Below, one piece after another: positions 16,001-28,437 of a stretch of 56,173 bases of DNA. The notes under the pieces were generated by a model. That model made no database searches and was not told the DNA's origin. It was given only the letters and a program-made list of their open reading frames with translations. Within the stretch, counting starts at the first letter, position 1; every line of letters begins with the position of its first letter. Made by a program: the position numbers and the translations under genes. The stretch comes from Krasilnikovozyma curviuscula (lineage: Eukaryota > Basidiomycota > Tremellomycetes > Cystofilobasidiales > Mrakiaceae), in assembly GCA_014825775.1 (NCBI GenBank), contig MVAQ01000139.1, positions 1 to 56,173 on the forward strand, written 5' to 3'.

Positions 16001-16936
16001 CAGAAGAGCGTTGCAGAAACATTTGGAGTTTCTGAAATGAGAAAAGAGGATTTAGTTTTTGGAGTCCATCTCGGCGATAGTGAGGACGAAGAGTCTGATG
16101 AGGATGTCGAGGATGTAGATGATCGCGAGAACAGCTGTAGTGATGAAGAGAGAACTATGCCTGGTCTTTTGTCGGAGGAGAACCAGCCCTCAGATATCAA
16201 GCTTTCTACGCCTCAGTATGTGGAGTATAACGTTACCTCACCAACACCATCAAAGACCAAGGGAGGATCATTTTTAGCGCCATCACCCAAGCCCGACTCG
16301 CCATCTCTCAGCAATTCATCACACTCTGACTTCGAACCATCTCCAACCAAACAGAGAACAAGTAAGAGATCTTTGTCTTCCACCAGGTCGCATTACAACT
16401 CCTCAGCACCGGTCGCCGTAGTTCTTCAAGCTACTACTGAAAAATCAACTGCTCCACCAAAATACGATGTCATCGGTAATGGAAGGAGACGATCATTTTC
16501 ACACCAACTAGACCCTACTATGCCCATCACCAACACAATACCACCAGTTCCAGTTCCATTTAGTGCCTCATTCCGGAATCTTTTTGCCGGCAACAGGGTC
16601 AAATTTGATAATATGTCAACCCCGCCTACTCCAGCTACACCACCACTTCTACCAACAAGCACCATCCCAGCCGAAATCGTTGAAGATTACGTCAACAGAG
16701 AAGTCAAAACTTCAAAGAATTTGATTCCAATTCCTTCATCTTCGCCTTCAGCAACGAAAACGTCTTGTCAACAAGACCAACAAGCGACAAGTGCTGCTCA
16801 GAGGAAGGCTAACCAGATTGAAGGTTGGAGGTCAGAGGGCTTGAATCCTGAAGTTTCCAAACTAGAAGGAAAGATTCAAGACTTCTTGTGGGATGAAAAG
16901 GAGAGGCTGCAGAGAATCATTGCCGGTGGAGTGTAG
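13059..16936 (+). CDS. Large Ser/Pro-rich disordered protein, function unknown
   Basis: Two exons, 13059-14809 and 14881-16936, join in phase (codon AT/G across the intron) to 1268 residues. The start ATG follows a putative leader intron. I do not recognise a family. The protein is dominated by Ser, Pro and Thr with many SP/TP sites, as in PPSPPPPSTSPSE and ALSPRPADLPLPPSP. It has Gln runs (HRGLQQQQQTY), basic patches (TKKATKRKSLVLRATKSL) and an acidic stretch around DEESDEDVEDVDD. Short islands with more ordered character are FDVRRWIAAEERKLGL before the intron, RKDDYDLLAKAVSMSLKI after it, and a C-terminal amphipathic segment ending SKLEGKIQDFLWDEKERLQRII. Such composition is usual for fungal cortical, polarity or signalling scaffolds that are heavily phosphorylated; that role is only inference. 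No signal peptide or membrane segment is visible. Confidence 0.8.
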
Positions 16937-17301
16937 AGCGTTTGTTTCGTCCTTGTATCGTTCTCGCCCATCTTGTTGTGTTTCGTTCACGCATGGCTTT
17001 CTTTTTGGGGTCTAGTCCTACCATACATATGTTCTATGAAAACTGCAGGGTCTTTACAAAACCTGGTCGCTGTTCCATTGCGAAAGGAAAAATCAAGCAG
17101 CGTTTAATTCTCTTCAACCCAACGCAACAGCTGCGCTCTTCTTCTCACACAATTGCCCTTGTTAAACACGCTACTATCAACTCCTTGCTCTGGTTCTAAT
17201 TGAAATTCAACTGAAGTCTGTAGAGTAACAAAATAAGAGGAGATGTGTGTCGTTTTTGCAAATTTATTACCTGTTTAATAAATTACCAACTCATTCACAG
17301 C
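16937..17301. other. Intergenic before tRNA-Glu
   Basis: About 365 bases holding the 3' end of the Ser/Pro-rich gene and the upstream flank of the tRNA. I see no other gene. Confidence 0.4.
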
Positions 17302-17373
17302 TCCTCTGTAGTTCAATGGTTAGGATAAGTCGCTCTCACCGACTAGGTCCGGGTTCGATTCCCGGCAGGGGAA
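17302..17373 (+). tRNA. tRNA-Glu (anticodon CTC), no intron
   Basis: All four arms can be folded by eye. The acceptor stem TCCTCTG pairs with CAGGGGA (one T-G pair), with A as discriminator. The D-arm region TAGTTCAATGGTTA contains the A box. The anticodon arm is AGTCG-CTCTCAC-CGACT with CTC at the anticodon position, and the T arm is CCGGG-TTCGATT-CCCGG carrying the B box. The 72 bases leave no room for an intron. A TTCTCTTTTTC pol III terminator-like run follows directly. It lies between the convergent Ser/Pro-rich gene and the small minus-strand gene. Confidence 0.96.
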
Positions 17374-17598
17374 CTTCTCTTTTTCAATTTTTACCGGCTG
17401 TTGCAAAAATTCTGTCGGCGCCACTCCATCTGTGCAGCAGAAACAAAGAAGAGACCTTCCTCGATTCGCGTCGCATTGCTGTTACATCCGTCAAACAGTT
17501 CTCTTCGAAATACATGTATGAAGATGAGAAAAACATAGGCAACGCGAGGATGCGACAGACAGTTAAGAGCTTGTTGATGCAGTCGTCACTCAATTTTT

Positions 17599-18050
17599 TC
17601 AATTTGGACAACCTCGACTTCTAATTCCCGTTATTCGTACGATCTGCTTGATAGAGCTCCCATATTTTCCTCCAATTCTGGCTTTGGCTCCAGGTACAGG
17701 TGGTGGGATCTTTGGTGCCGCTGGAGGGGCAATAGCGATGGGCGACTTCCAGAACGCTTCTCGCAATCTGAACATCGGTTGCAACTGTCTTATGACTTTG
17801 GGTCTAGCAGATGTACAGTAGATTACTTACCACCCTATCCTCACATCTCTTACAAGCAGTTGGCGTGGACAAGTAGTCGGCGTGGATCCAGTACGGCATC
17901 GTGCTTGATGTCTCTTTCATCTGTCGCACGCCTGAGAATCGTCATCCGAGTTACTAGGTGAGGTTGAGTTCGCCAGAGAGGGTGGCTTACCTTCTGAGCT
18001 ATCTTACGATCGACGCTGGGCGGAACTGCTGGTCCTGGACCTTCAGCCAT
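17599..18050 (-). CDS. Small spliced gene, unrecognised; exon model tentative
   Basis: I do not recognise this protein. The best model starts at the ATG at 18050 (MAEGPGPAVPPSVDRKIAQK), splices at a GTAAGC donor (about 17990) to an exon beginning MKETSS, and contains PYWIHADYL and a CKRC motif. It splices again at GTAAGT (about 17831) into a last exon. Two acceptors four bases apart are possible there. One gives a Pro/Ala-rich tail with FRLREAFWKSP and stops at 17599. The other gives a frame with SVLEVAHRYCP and TCTWSQSQNWRKI that stops at 17621. Both read like protein. A third open frame upstream (with CTLC, 18000-18170) suggests the 5' end may extend further. It sits immediately downstream of MTR4 on the same strand. 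That a gene is present is likely; the sequence of its product is uncertain. Confidence 0.4.
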
Positions 18051-18277
18051 ACCCTCAGCGGAGATCCCTGGTCAAAGTTCCGAAGCTGTGGCTGGACGCA
18101 AACCTGGTCGCCATCATCCCGCACGCAAAGTGTGCAAATGATTCTTCCTGTAGAGCAGTGTCCTAGTGCAGGAAAGATGGATCATGATACCATAATGTTC
18201 AATAAAAACCAAAGAGTACAGTAGTACGTAATACAGTGGGCGAAGTTGTGTGGGATACCGTAAAAGGGACTCTTTCT

Positions 18278-21200
18278 CTATAGGTATAAAGATGGATTGA
18301 ACACCACACTGTTTGGCCTATCCAGCATCTCCAGAGTCTTTTCGAACTTTTCCTCCAACTCGGTGTTTCCGATCGCTTTGGCGGCTTGACCCATCTGGCG
18401 CAAGAGTTCTTGGAGTCGACGGAATGCTCGAATGAGGGACCCTTCGAACACGTCGGTCATCTATGATCGAAGATAGAAGAAATAAAAAAATCAGTCAACT
18501 TCGGTTGCGAAAGTTAAGATTAACGGTGTAGAGAGGAAAACTGACTTTGCAGACCTCCGAGAACTTTGCACCTCTGCACCACTGCATTACAGCATCCATA
18601 AGCTCGACCTTGAAAGACTGAACGTATTCTTCTTCCACAAGAGGCAGCTTTGATTCAATCGATACTTTGGCAATTCGTCGGGCATTCTCCTGCATTATTC
18701 GGAGGGGACCTGCGAGTTCTTCCTTCAGTTTGACAACTTGAGTGGACTTAATGAAATTAAAGGATATCAAAATCACGTCAAAATTATGAGGGGTAGAGGA
18801 AGAGAATGCATCACTTACCTTTTCTTGGAAAACGAAACAACTCAATAACGCAGCGCAGTGTTCCGGTTCAAGTGTGTTGAAAACACCACCAAAGATCATT
18901 TCTGTCAAGAGCAATTCATCACCAGTTGAGATCTCACAAGCGACTCTTCCCTTCATTTCAATGACATCTTCGCTCGTCGTGAAGCCAAGACGACGAAGAA
19001 CACGTTTTCGACACTTCAACTCATCTAGTTGAAGGACGTTGTGTACTGCGGTGATCTTCTTCTTGAGAGCTCGGATGGCCGCTGTAGCTTCAATTTTGGC
19101 GGAGTATGATGCGTATAGTGAAGGTAATTCTGGGGAGTTATGGAGTGGTGAAGCAAGAAGGAGGTCATCGAGCTTTTTAATTTTCTGCAGGTCGAGACAG
19201 AAGGTAAGTAGTGGATTCAAAAGGGCAGTGAGAGGAGCGACGAACCTTGATCAGAGTCAAGAAGTCTTCGTCCTTGATACCCATGTTCTTGACAGGATCA
19301 AGTAAGGTGATACCTTCTGGGAACCTCCTCTTTACTTCCTCGACAGCTTTAGCAATGCTCTGTCTGCTCTCCAAGCTTCTCAGATCCTTGGGCATAAAAA
19401 TTCTGATGTGCGCGATCTTCTCAATCGTTGAAAGCAACACTGGGACGACCAGAGGCTCACCCTTTTCGCCAGGTGGGCAAGGTCGGATTGTCGTTGGTGC
19501 TGAGGATCGATCTTTGGTAGAAACTGTTGAACCTGGTCCGCAGTTGAGAAGAACATCGACAATGTACTGGGCTTGTGGTGTCGTATCAACCTCTATTGGT
19601 GGTGCTCCCTTGCCCTGAGGAGATGAAGTGACGGTTAGCAATCGAGAAAAGACTTGTACGACAGCTAGCTTACCTTCGCAATATTCTTCTTGGTGTAATT
19701 TAGAACAACACCCCAGCCGTAGTCACTATCTCCATGCTTAACATAGACCAACCTACCAGCTTGCAAGAAAGGCAAACTGTAGGTTGGATGAGTGATGACA
19801 GCTTTGAAGTCTCGTCCTAGTTCTTCTACCTGTTTCTTACGCTCGTAGTATTCAGCGATGAGACCTTCCTGAGGAATTATCATAGCTGCTTTTGATGTTT
19901 CAGCTTCTCGCAGTTCTGGGAAGGGAAGCAGAATAAGTGTCAGTATAGGTCAATGTCGCGAGCATCGACGTAACTTACCTTCTTCCAGCATAGGTACGCT
20001 CGCGCTACTCTGGAACTGGAAGAAACACTTCTCCAGAATAAACTCGGGGCTCACACCTTCAACTCTCATCAAATTGAGAATCATGTTGTAACCCAGGTGA
20101 AAAGCAGAGTCCAACCTATCAGCTTCACCTTTGACCATGTTCTTCGCATCTTCAGGTTCCAATTTCTCATCTACCATCATCACAACAATACCTCTCTCAT
20201 CCAAGCCTCTTCTACCAGCTCTACCAGACATTTGAATGTATTCACCTGACGACAGTGGTCGGAAATCTTTTCCATCGAATTTCCTGACATTATTGAAGAC
20301 AACGGTTTTGGCTGGCATGTTCAATCCAATGGAAAAAGTCTCTGTTGCAAAGAGTACTTTGAGGAGACCTTCCTGGAACAATATTTCAATGACTTCTTTA
20401 AGAATTGGAAGGAGACCACCGTGATGGATTCCAATACCTCTCTTGAGCAAAGGCAACAGACTCTGGATTTGAGGAAGTTCTTTATCGTCGTCTGAGAGAC
20501 CGGAGATGGCGTTGGTGAAGACTGATTCGACTAGATCTCGTTCGTCGTCAGTGTTGAATTCAAGCTTTGACATCTGCATGGCGAGACCTTCACATTCACG
20601 TTTCGAGAAGGCGAAGACGATGACTGGGTTGAGGGCTTTGAGCATAATCATCTTGACAATTTTGTAGATATCAGAGACACCTAGCAACCGAATGAAGGAG
20701 TCAGCAAAAGGACAGGAACGGAGACACGCAGCTGATTTTCAAACTTACCTCCTTTCATAGCGCCGCCTTTCCTCGTCTTTCCCTTTCTTCCTTTACCACT
20801 GTGAGGAACAGCTGGATCTTCGCCTGTTCCTTCAAGGCCACCCATCCCTTTCACGAAGTTATCTTCTCTAAACTGGCCTTTCTCATCAACAACCAACCAA
20901 ATACCTTCACCACCTTGAGGGAACAAGTAGTGCTGCAGTGGTGTGGGTCTGAAATCAGTATAGACGACATGACAAGGTTGATTGTGGAGAGAGGTGATCC
21001 ATTCTGCGAACTGAAGTGAATTGGGAATTGTTGCGGAGAGAAAGACGTAGTGGACTGTTGATGGAAGTAGAATGATAGTCTCTTCCCAGATAACTCCTCG
21101 TTCTAGGTGACAAACAAAACTTCGGCGGGTCAGGACTGAACTCAAAAGATCACTAAAGCGCTCGCCTCACCTTTATCTCTCATGTAGTGAACCTCGTCGA

Positions 21201-22041
21201 ACACGACCCAACCCAGCTCTCTCACCAGCTCACCGCCTCTATAGATCATGCTTCTCAAAATCTCAGTCGTCATCACCAAGCAACCGGCATTGGGATTGAT
21301 AGTAACATCTCCCGTCATCAATCCGACGTCGCCAAACTCCGCCAACAGCTCTCTGTACTTCTGATTCGATAGAGCCTTGATTGGAGAAGTATACACAACT
21401 CTCTGACCTCTCGCAAGAGCTTGAGCAATACAGTATTCTGCGACCACCGTTTTACCAGCCGAGGTGTGGGCAGAGACGAGGACAGATTCGGATCGTTCGA
21501 TGGATGCAACGGACAATTTTTGAAAAGGATCGAGAGTGAAAGGGTAAACTCGTGCTGGGGGATCGTTATACACGTGAGATGATATTGGTTTGTAGTCGTA
21601 ATTTGGTGGGATTGAAACTTTGTGACGGACCTGTAGAGTAGTAGAATTTCAGCGCTGGGTCAGAATTTGAACCAGCCCGGCAGCCAAATACGTATATGAG
21701 AACCAACTCACTTGATGGGTAAGCTTGATACCAGCATTAGTGGTCGTCGACGGTCCTGCCTTACTATCCTCCGTGCCCTTGTCTTCACCACTCGAGCCAG
21801 CAGCTGTCGAAGGCCCAGCGTCCCCCCCACCAAAGCCAACTTTGGACTGCTTGATTTCCCTAGATTCCTCTACTGAATAGTCGTCTCCAACGGTGATGAC
21901 TCCTCCTTCAATTCCTGCAGTTGCTGATTCCAACGCTGACATTGGGTCCATTTCCTCTTCCTGATCGTCGATTCGAGCTCTCTTAGGAGAAACTCCATTA
22001 GCTGAGCCTCCTACTGGAGAGGATGGTCTCTTGGATGACAT
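18278..22041 (-). CDS. MTR4: MTR4/Dob1 exosome-associated RNA helicase (Ski2-like, DEVH)
   Basis: ATP-dependent 3'-5' RNA helicase of the nuclear exosome and TRAMP complex, in rRNA processing and RNA surveillance. Nine exons (21712-22041, 21171-21630, 20749-21102, 19979-20680, 19674-19915, 19246-19614, 18819-19184, 18546-18746, 18278-18460) close in phase to 1068 residues, matching the usual ~1070. A charged nuclear N-terminus (SPKRARIDD) precedes Walker A (SAHTSAGKT), [12 protein letters not shown], the DEVHYMRD box, FLSATIPN, and the C-terminal RecA motifs [22 protein letters not shown] and [10 protein letters not shown]. The arch/KOW region includes [16 protein letters not shown], which separates Mtr4 from plain Ski2-type helicases. 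The C-terminal DSHCT domain ends with [16 protein letters not shown] and FNPSLYL. Confidence 0.96.
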
Positions 22042-22759
22042 CCCGGCCTGTAAGTCTAGCTATATTCGCTTTTGAATCACCTTCCAGTCCGGCGGCACAC
22101 CTCGAAATCCTGAAATTCTTCCTCTGAAAACAAAACTCACGGCGGAATGAAAACTCAAGAGTTCAAAACAATGACAATGGGCCATTATTTTCTTGCTTTA
22201 GACCCACGGGTAAAATTGACAGGAAATCATGCGATACGAACCCGTCGGAACAAAAATAAGGAAGGAAGGTCTGGTGCGATGGTACGGATACGGTACGAGA
22301 TGCCCAGAGAAGAAGAGCTTCAGCAGCAGAGGCTCTTCTCCTGCTGAACCTCTTCTCTGACCACTTCTCTGGCCACCTACGCTGTCTACTAATAACTGAT
22401 GCTTCACAATCACCGATCCTCCTGTGCCTTCTTCTTTGACTCCTTCTTCTTTGACTCTGTCGCGCTCCAATTAATTAATTGATCTACATCAGCGTCGTCG
22501 TTCATCTTCTCGTGGGAGGCGGTTATTAGTGGTACTTGATTTTTGGTATATATTCATGTGAAATGAATTGGGTAGAGAACAAAGGTTGGCGCAGTTGATT
22601 GGGGGAAAGCGGGCGAGTTGTGATGTGGATCATGCAATGGGTCTTGTTTTCTACAAAAGGAGGCAAGTCATGAGCACTTGGCCCAATCCGACGAAAGAGA
22701 AGAAGGCGGATAGCTTACACAACGTGTGCAATATACATAAAAACAGAAACGGCAGGGTT
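22042..22759. other. Intergenic: MTR4 promoter and TBP 3' end
   Basis: About 720 bases between two co-oriented minus-strand genes. It includes a TTAATTAATTGAT stretch at about 22471. No gene is evident. Confidence 0.4.
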
Positions 22760-24044
22760 CTACTTCGATCTGAACTCAGCCAAGACGGTGTAAATCTGAT
22801 TGAAAGCTGTGTAGATTTCTTCTCGGACCTGGGCAAAAGAAACATACAAGGTCAGTACGTATTCAGATGCAGGATTATTGAACAAACTCACTTTGGCACC
22901 AGTCAAGACGATCTTTCCACTGACGAAAATCAACAGAACGACCTTAGGCTTGAGCATTCTATAAATCAAGCCAGGGAACAACTGCGAAAACACCAAAACA
23001 TACATCAGAAACAGTTTCCAACGGAAACCACCGGAAGGGGAATGCAAGTGCCTACCTCAGGTTCGTAACTTGAGAAAGATCCGTGGGAGTACGCCAAACC
23101 TTCCAATCTGATTGGGAACTTGACGTCACAAGAACCAACAATGTTCTGAATCTTGAATTCGGAGAATTTTGCGTCGAAACCAAGTTTTTGGATGATACGG
23201 GCGTACCTTCACCGGGAGGGGAAAAGTAATGTCAGCTAAGAGAGCTTACGTCTAGAGGCAGAACGATCGGAAACAGAGGACGGTGGACCAGACCTACTTT
23301 CTAGAAGCCAATCTAGAATCGTCTTCACTCTTAGCACCAGTAACTACCATCTTTCCACTCGCAAAGATCAACGCCGTCGTTTTTGGATCTCTGATTCTCA
23401 TGATGACAGCAGCAAAACGCTTTGGATTGTATTCTGCGTTTCTCGCATGAAGAGCAATCGTCTTCAAGTCGAGACGTGTACCGAGAGAGGTGGTGGAGAC
23501 AATGTTTCTAAGAAAGGTCCATCATGAACACGACCAATAGAGGTAGAGGGAGGCACAAAAGGCGTGAGACAGCGCGGAAACGAGTCAAAAGCGTGTTTTG
23601 GTCAGTCCCAGAAATTGAACAGCATTCCATTCCATCGATTTTATACGAACTGGAGAGTTGGAACAATCCCTTGGACAGCTGTGATTTCTGGAACCTGTAC
23701 ACAAGGAACGAGAAGGAAAGTAAAGGTGTCAGTCAACCTTTGGTTCTTTTTCTTACAGAGCTGCGTCACACGCCGACGAACAAGCCCGATCAAAAAGAAG
23801 CCAACAGCAAACTGGGTATCCCGTACCCATCCATAACATAGCAAGCACACTGGTAATACAATCCAAGCCCTGAAATACTCACTGAAGGAACGTTTCCAGA
23901 AGCACCAGGGGTAGGGGCAGTCAAAGGGCCACCTGGTGTGGGCGCGCCCATGGGAACTTTTGAAGAGCTAGCTACAGGTGGTGGGACAGTCACTGACGAT
24001 GGGACTGAAGCCTTGGCTTTGCCATTGGGGAGAGAAAGAGACAT
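22760..24044 (-). CDS. SPT15: TATA-binding protein (TBP/Spt15)
   Basis: General transcription factor that nucleates pol I, II and III initiation by bending TATA DNA. Six exons (23883-24044, 23651-23694, 23298-23507, 23056-23206, 22892-22981, 22760-22828) close in phase to 241 residues. The first 54 residues are a Pro/Ala/Ser/Thr-rich variable tail. The saddle core follows with both direct repeats visible: [34 protein letters not shown] and [18 protein letters not shown] in repeat one, and [32 protein letters not shown] and [19 protein letters not shown] in repeat two. One donor (GTTCGT at 23650) is weak, but the reading frame and family conservation fix it. Confidence 0.97.
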
Positions 24045-24566
24045 GACTCGATGGGTTTAGATGGAATGCGGGATAGAGAAAGCGAAGCTGATCGTGTGAA
24101 TCGATGTGTCTCTTCGTGATTTCTCGACGATGGCCAGACGGGTTCCACTTCCTCCAGGCAGATGTAAGATACAGTGATTGGATGGAATTGAGGAGGGTGA
24201 GAATGCGGTAGGAGAAACTTCAACGAGGAGTTTCCCAGGATGCAGCTGGGGGGAAGAAAAAGATCTCCAGACGAAATTACTGGAAGCTTTTATACCTTTG
24301 CCACAAAAAATAATAAAAGTGCAATAAAATTCTATTCAGACGCAGCTTGAGCCTTCCAAAGAACAGAGGGACAGAATTTTGGCAATATATTAGTATGTGC
24401 TGAGAAGATTTCCTATCTCAAGAGCTAACGAGCCATGTTTCCCAGCTCATCTCGAGCACCGAAAGCTATCATTCAACAGCGACAGGTAAACACGATCACT
24501 GGCACGCCTGACTCAGATTCTTACAGTTACAACATGTATTAATAATTTGTAAACAGGTATCTGGGC
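24045..24566. other. Intergenic: TBP promoter and TFIP11 3' end
   Basis: About 520 bases between co-oriented minus-strand genes. An AT-rich patch lies at about 24285-24330. No gene is evident. Confidence 0.4.
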
Positions 24567-27500
24567 CTAAGGCGCACCGCTTCCATTGGCCAACTTTGCC
24601 ATCTCCTCCAACCCAACAGCACGTCCTGATCCTTCTCCATTCTCAACGACATAAACCGCATCGTTACTGACATAAACAACCACACCTTTACTTCCAGTAC
24701 CTGATAGACCAGAGCTGACTCTGAATAGCGGGTTTCCGGTAATAGCATGCGAACGACCAGTCGCGACCCACACCAAGTTCTGAGACGTCGCGTATTCTTC
24801 CGCGATGGAACGGAATGTGACCTCTTCTTGTACTGCCGATGATAAACCTGATAACGCTGATTTCTTGGTCGATGATATGGTGGGCTTTGATGCTGCCGTG
24901 GACGGTGCGTAGGATGCTCGTCTGAGGTGCGTTGGTGTTTTCTCCGGTCCAAGCGTGATGGCTTGGTTCATCAGATCCAAACCTTTGACAAAACCCTGTT
25001 GAACAGATGGGAGAGCGAGGACTGAATCTGGGAAAACAGATGATTTCCAGTATTGGTACCTACCCAACCAGCAAAAACGTCAGTCAGCAGCAGGAATTAA
25101 AGCCACACAAGAGAAAAGGGAAGTACATACCATTGAGATACCTGATCCAGGCTGACACCAGGCGCAGTCAACCACTGGAACAATACCTCCAACCACTTTG
25201 GCCAGAACTCCAATTCCAACAACTGGCCCAGCATTTTCCCCGGCAAAACCTTCGCCCACATCAACACGTCCTCCAAGGGACTCATCTTTTGATCTCGTGG
25301 ATTCACCGCAAACTCTTCTCTGAGTGTCGCTCCCAGTTTGGGCAAGACATATTTGAGGAGGAACGATTCCCATTCCTCCTTTGAAAAGACCCCCTTCCAA
25401 TGAGCCACCTCGTCTGCTGTCCCTGTAGAAGCTGGGTTCCAGTTCTTGAGCAGGGTATGCTTGAGGCGCCTCTTTCCTTCATCCAACAGGTTGTCCATTC
25501 TCTCGTCGTCTCCCTCAGACCCAAAAAGCTCGAACCAAGGGAATATGAGTCCCCGCAGCGAGCCGCTCCCATCTTTCCACTGAGTGACTGCTTTGAGAAC
25601 CTTCGGGAGAATGACTTGGTCGATAATGTTGTCCATGATAAAGGTAGGTACCATGGGCTTCCAAGTGGTGAGAAACTCGACAGCTTTGGTAGGCGAGGAG
25701 GGTGAAAACTCGTTGTTAAAAGATGACCTGACTTTGGGCAGCCAAAGAGTGTATAATAGAGTCTCGAAGGCTGTCATCGTCTTCTCAGCGGTTTCTGTCT
25801 TGGGAGGGCGGTAGGAGGATCGACCGAAGACGTCTACTTGGGTGTTAGGGTCTTCAGCCGGGGAGGGTGTGAATCGGAAGGCTTTCTTGAATTTCCGCAG
25901 TGAAGTGAAGAGCGATGAATCAGAATCCAGAGGATTCCATTGCGTGGTGATTTTTCGTAGCTAAGAGCAGTGGCAGAAAAAAAAAAGGCGACGTGTCAGT
26001 AAAGAACGTAAGTTCGCAATTTAACGGTGACCAACTTACGACTGGCGCTATAGCTCCTACAACCACCTCGTCTAACCCAAGCATCTTATACTCATCGCTA
26101 AAATCAAACAAAAGCTTCTCAACCACCGCCTCAAACACTTCCAGCCTCTGCTCGGCGATTGGCAGGTTTGCAACGTCTGTCGAGATCTCGACCACCTGTC
26201 CCACGACCTTTCGCACGCTCTCGAGCCTCTGGATCTTGGTCTCTTCTATTTCCATGATCTTGGTAAGGTTTGTTATTTCTGTCGCACTCCATTTACGCTT
26301 TTCAGAGACTGCAGCACCTTCACGAGCGAGAGCGTCGAGATCGCCTTTGGTGACGTCTGAAATGAGGCGAATGTTGTGTCTGAGTTCTGGGAGTTTCATT
26401 GAGTCGGTAGACGGAGTCCAGGAATGAAGTGGGAGTGCTGAGAGAGAGTTAACTTCTCGTAGCGTAGAGCCGGTTGCGTCGATGATGACTTGATGCGGTT
26501 GTTGGGCTGAGGATGAGGCTGCAGAGACGATCTCGTCGTACGTCATATGAACGACTTTACTCTTAATCTTCTTCTGCCTCTTCCATGCCTGTGAATCCTT
26601 TTCTTGTTCTAGTTTATCACCTTGAGTTCTTTCCTTCTTCTCCTTCTTTCCCCCTTTCTTCTGCGTCTCCTTGGGCTCCACTATTTCACCTCTTCTGATG
26701 GCTTCTCTGAGAGATTGCTCAGTTCTTTCACCTTCACCAATACCAGATCCTCTCGCCCTCACTTTAGTTTGAATTGGCGCAACAATACCATCACCGTCTT
26801 TACCCAGACCCACACCCGCGGTCCAACCCATCTTCGCCAACATCTTGGCACCAAAAGACCCCTGAGTTTTGGCAAGAGCAGCTGTATCTTCTTTGGATAA
26901 CTGTACAGCTGGAGAACCGGGACGAGAGTTTGAGGCGGATTGTTTGGCGAACTTACTGGTCGCTTTGGGAGCTGAGGAAGGCTCACGCCCAAAGAAGGAT
27001 GGAAGGGGACTGGCGAGCACTGGTGGTGGTGGTACTTTGGAAGAGGATCCGATTCCTCCTCTTGTGGGTGCTCCAACACCGACAGGAGGGGAAGTTATTG
27101 AGGGGCTAGCGTTCAAGGGGGTAATTCCACCCATCCGAGCACCAAACCCTTTCTTCATAGGAACATCTTCCTCCTCATCTGATTCATCCCTAACCCTCGG
27201 AGAAGCAGGTTTCTTCTCCCCGTCTGAGTCAGAGCTATCATCGTCGTCGTCCTCTTCGTCGTTGTCGTTGCTCTCCATCCCTTCGTCTTCTTCACTCTCC
27301 TCGTCTGAATCCTGTTTTGAGTCATCGAAACCAGGTGGTGGTGGTGGGATAAAAACCTCCTGCAAGGCTGTGGATGATTGTCCCGCTGAAGTGAACGTAG
27401 GAGCTCTGTAGAAGAAGAGAAAGAAAAGAAATAAAAGAAAAGGAATGTCAGCGCTGTGTCCGCATCCACATATCAAAAAGAAAGACTCTCACTTAGTAAA

Positions 27501-27755
27501 GTCACTCAGACCCTTATTTCCATTTCCTCTTCTGCCAGGTCTGCCCCCATCCATGTCCCCTTCTCCAAAGACTCCAGTCCAAGCGTCCTCTTTATTCCTC
27601 TTCCTCCTCTTGGACGATTTCCCTCCAGCACCTTCAAACAGCCTTCGCTCAGCAGCAGACGTCTCATCTTCCTGGCTGTTTTCCTCCCAGTCGTCCTGCT
27701 CGTGGTCACTATCACCCGACGAGGAACCGTCAGAGAGAAATCCTCGTTTGGCCAT
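24567..27755 (-). CDS. TFIP11/Ntr1 (Spp382)-like G-patch spliceosome-disassembly factor
   Basis: G-patch protein that activates the DEAH helicase Prp43 to release the lariat-intron spliceosome. Four exons (27493-27755, 26040-27405, 25131-25960, 24567-25059) close in phase to 983 residues. The acidic TIP N-terminus (MAKRGFLSDG, DDWEENSQED) and a long Asp/Glu/Ser run are followed by the G-patch (about 270-315: GSFGAKMLAKMGWTAGVGLG), then a Lys-rich coiled segment. A GCFC domain fills the second half, with SLFTSLRKFRKAF, YTLWLPKVRSSF, WKPMVPTFIMDNIIDQVILP and FWPKWLEVLFQWL. These are the landmarks of TFIP11/STIP. It sits between TBP and the LON-RING gene on the same strand. Confidence 0.93.
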
Positions 27756-28437
27756 CCTGGTACACTTCGAGCTGCTTCGACCAAATGAGATATCCTGCTC
27801 AAAACCAAGGACCTAGCTCTATCAGGAAGAGATAGAGGTCCGTATGAGCCTCAATCTTAGAGAGGACTTGTGTATCCCTACCTAAGAAAAATGTAGTTAG
27901 AAGATAGACGCGATGTGCGACAAAAGCTAGAGCTGTGGCTGGACGACACAAGATCACTTCAGACCTGCGGATGGGAAATCCATGGACTAGAAAGCATGTT
28001 GTGTAACACTTCCTATAAATTCTTTCAAATTACGCATCATACCAAAAATAAAATAAGTGGTATTATCTCACGCCGGTTGCGCTATGAACGAGAACAAACA
28101 CCACGCTGTGTACGCAATAGAGTTCCCGACCGGTCTCATTCATCTTGCTCTTTCTGTAGCAATTCATGGGAGATAAAGCGTAATTCATGCTGGAGTACAA
28201 TGAAAGCGGATTGTTTGATACTGTATAACAGATTTTAGGTGAAGACGTAGAACCGGAAGACCATTTTGGATGGATAGAAAATGATAAAAGCGTATGAGAC
28301 AGGAATGTGCAATGACGAGACCGGCATACTCTACGTCAGATGCACACAGAATGAGAGAAAGCAAAAGCAGGTTTGTGCGATGTCGAAGTGGATGGCATTA
28401 CGGCGCGGACGATTACTGAGGAAAATGCAAGGGGAGC
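27756..28437. other. Intergenic: TFIP11 promoter and LON-RING 3' end
   Basis: About 680 bases. No frame looks coding on either strand and no RNA gene is apparent. Confidence 0.4.

Noticed and set aside
18495..19220. Single 241-codon minus-strand exon within MTR4
   Set aside because: It reads through two clear introns of MTR4; the family sequence is continuous only after removing them.
22568..23068. Plus-strand open frame of about 166 codons
   Set aside because: It is antisense to the last exons of TBP, which are certain.
26869..27411. Ser-rich plus-strand open frame of 180 codons
   Set aside because: Antisense to the acidic Asp/Glu/Ser-rich part of TFIP11; such codons give long antisense Ser/Ser frames.
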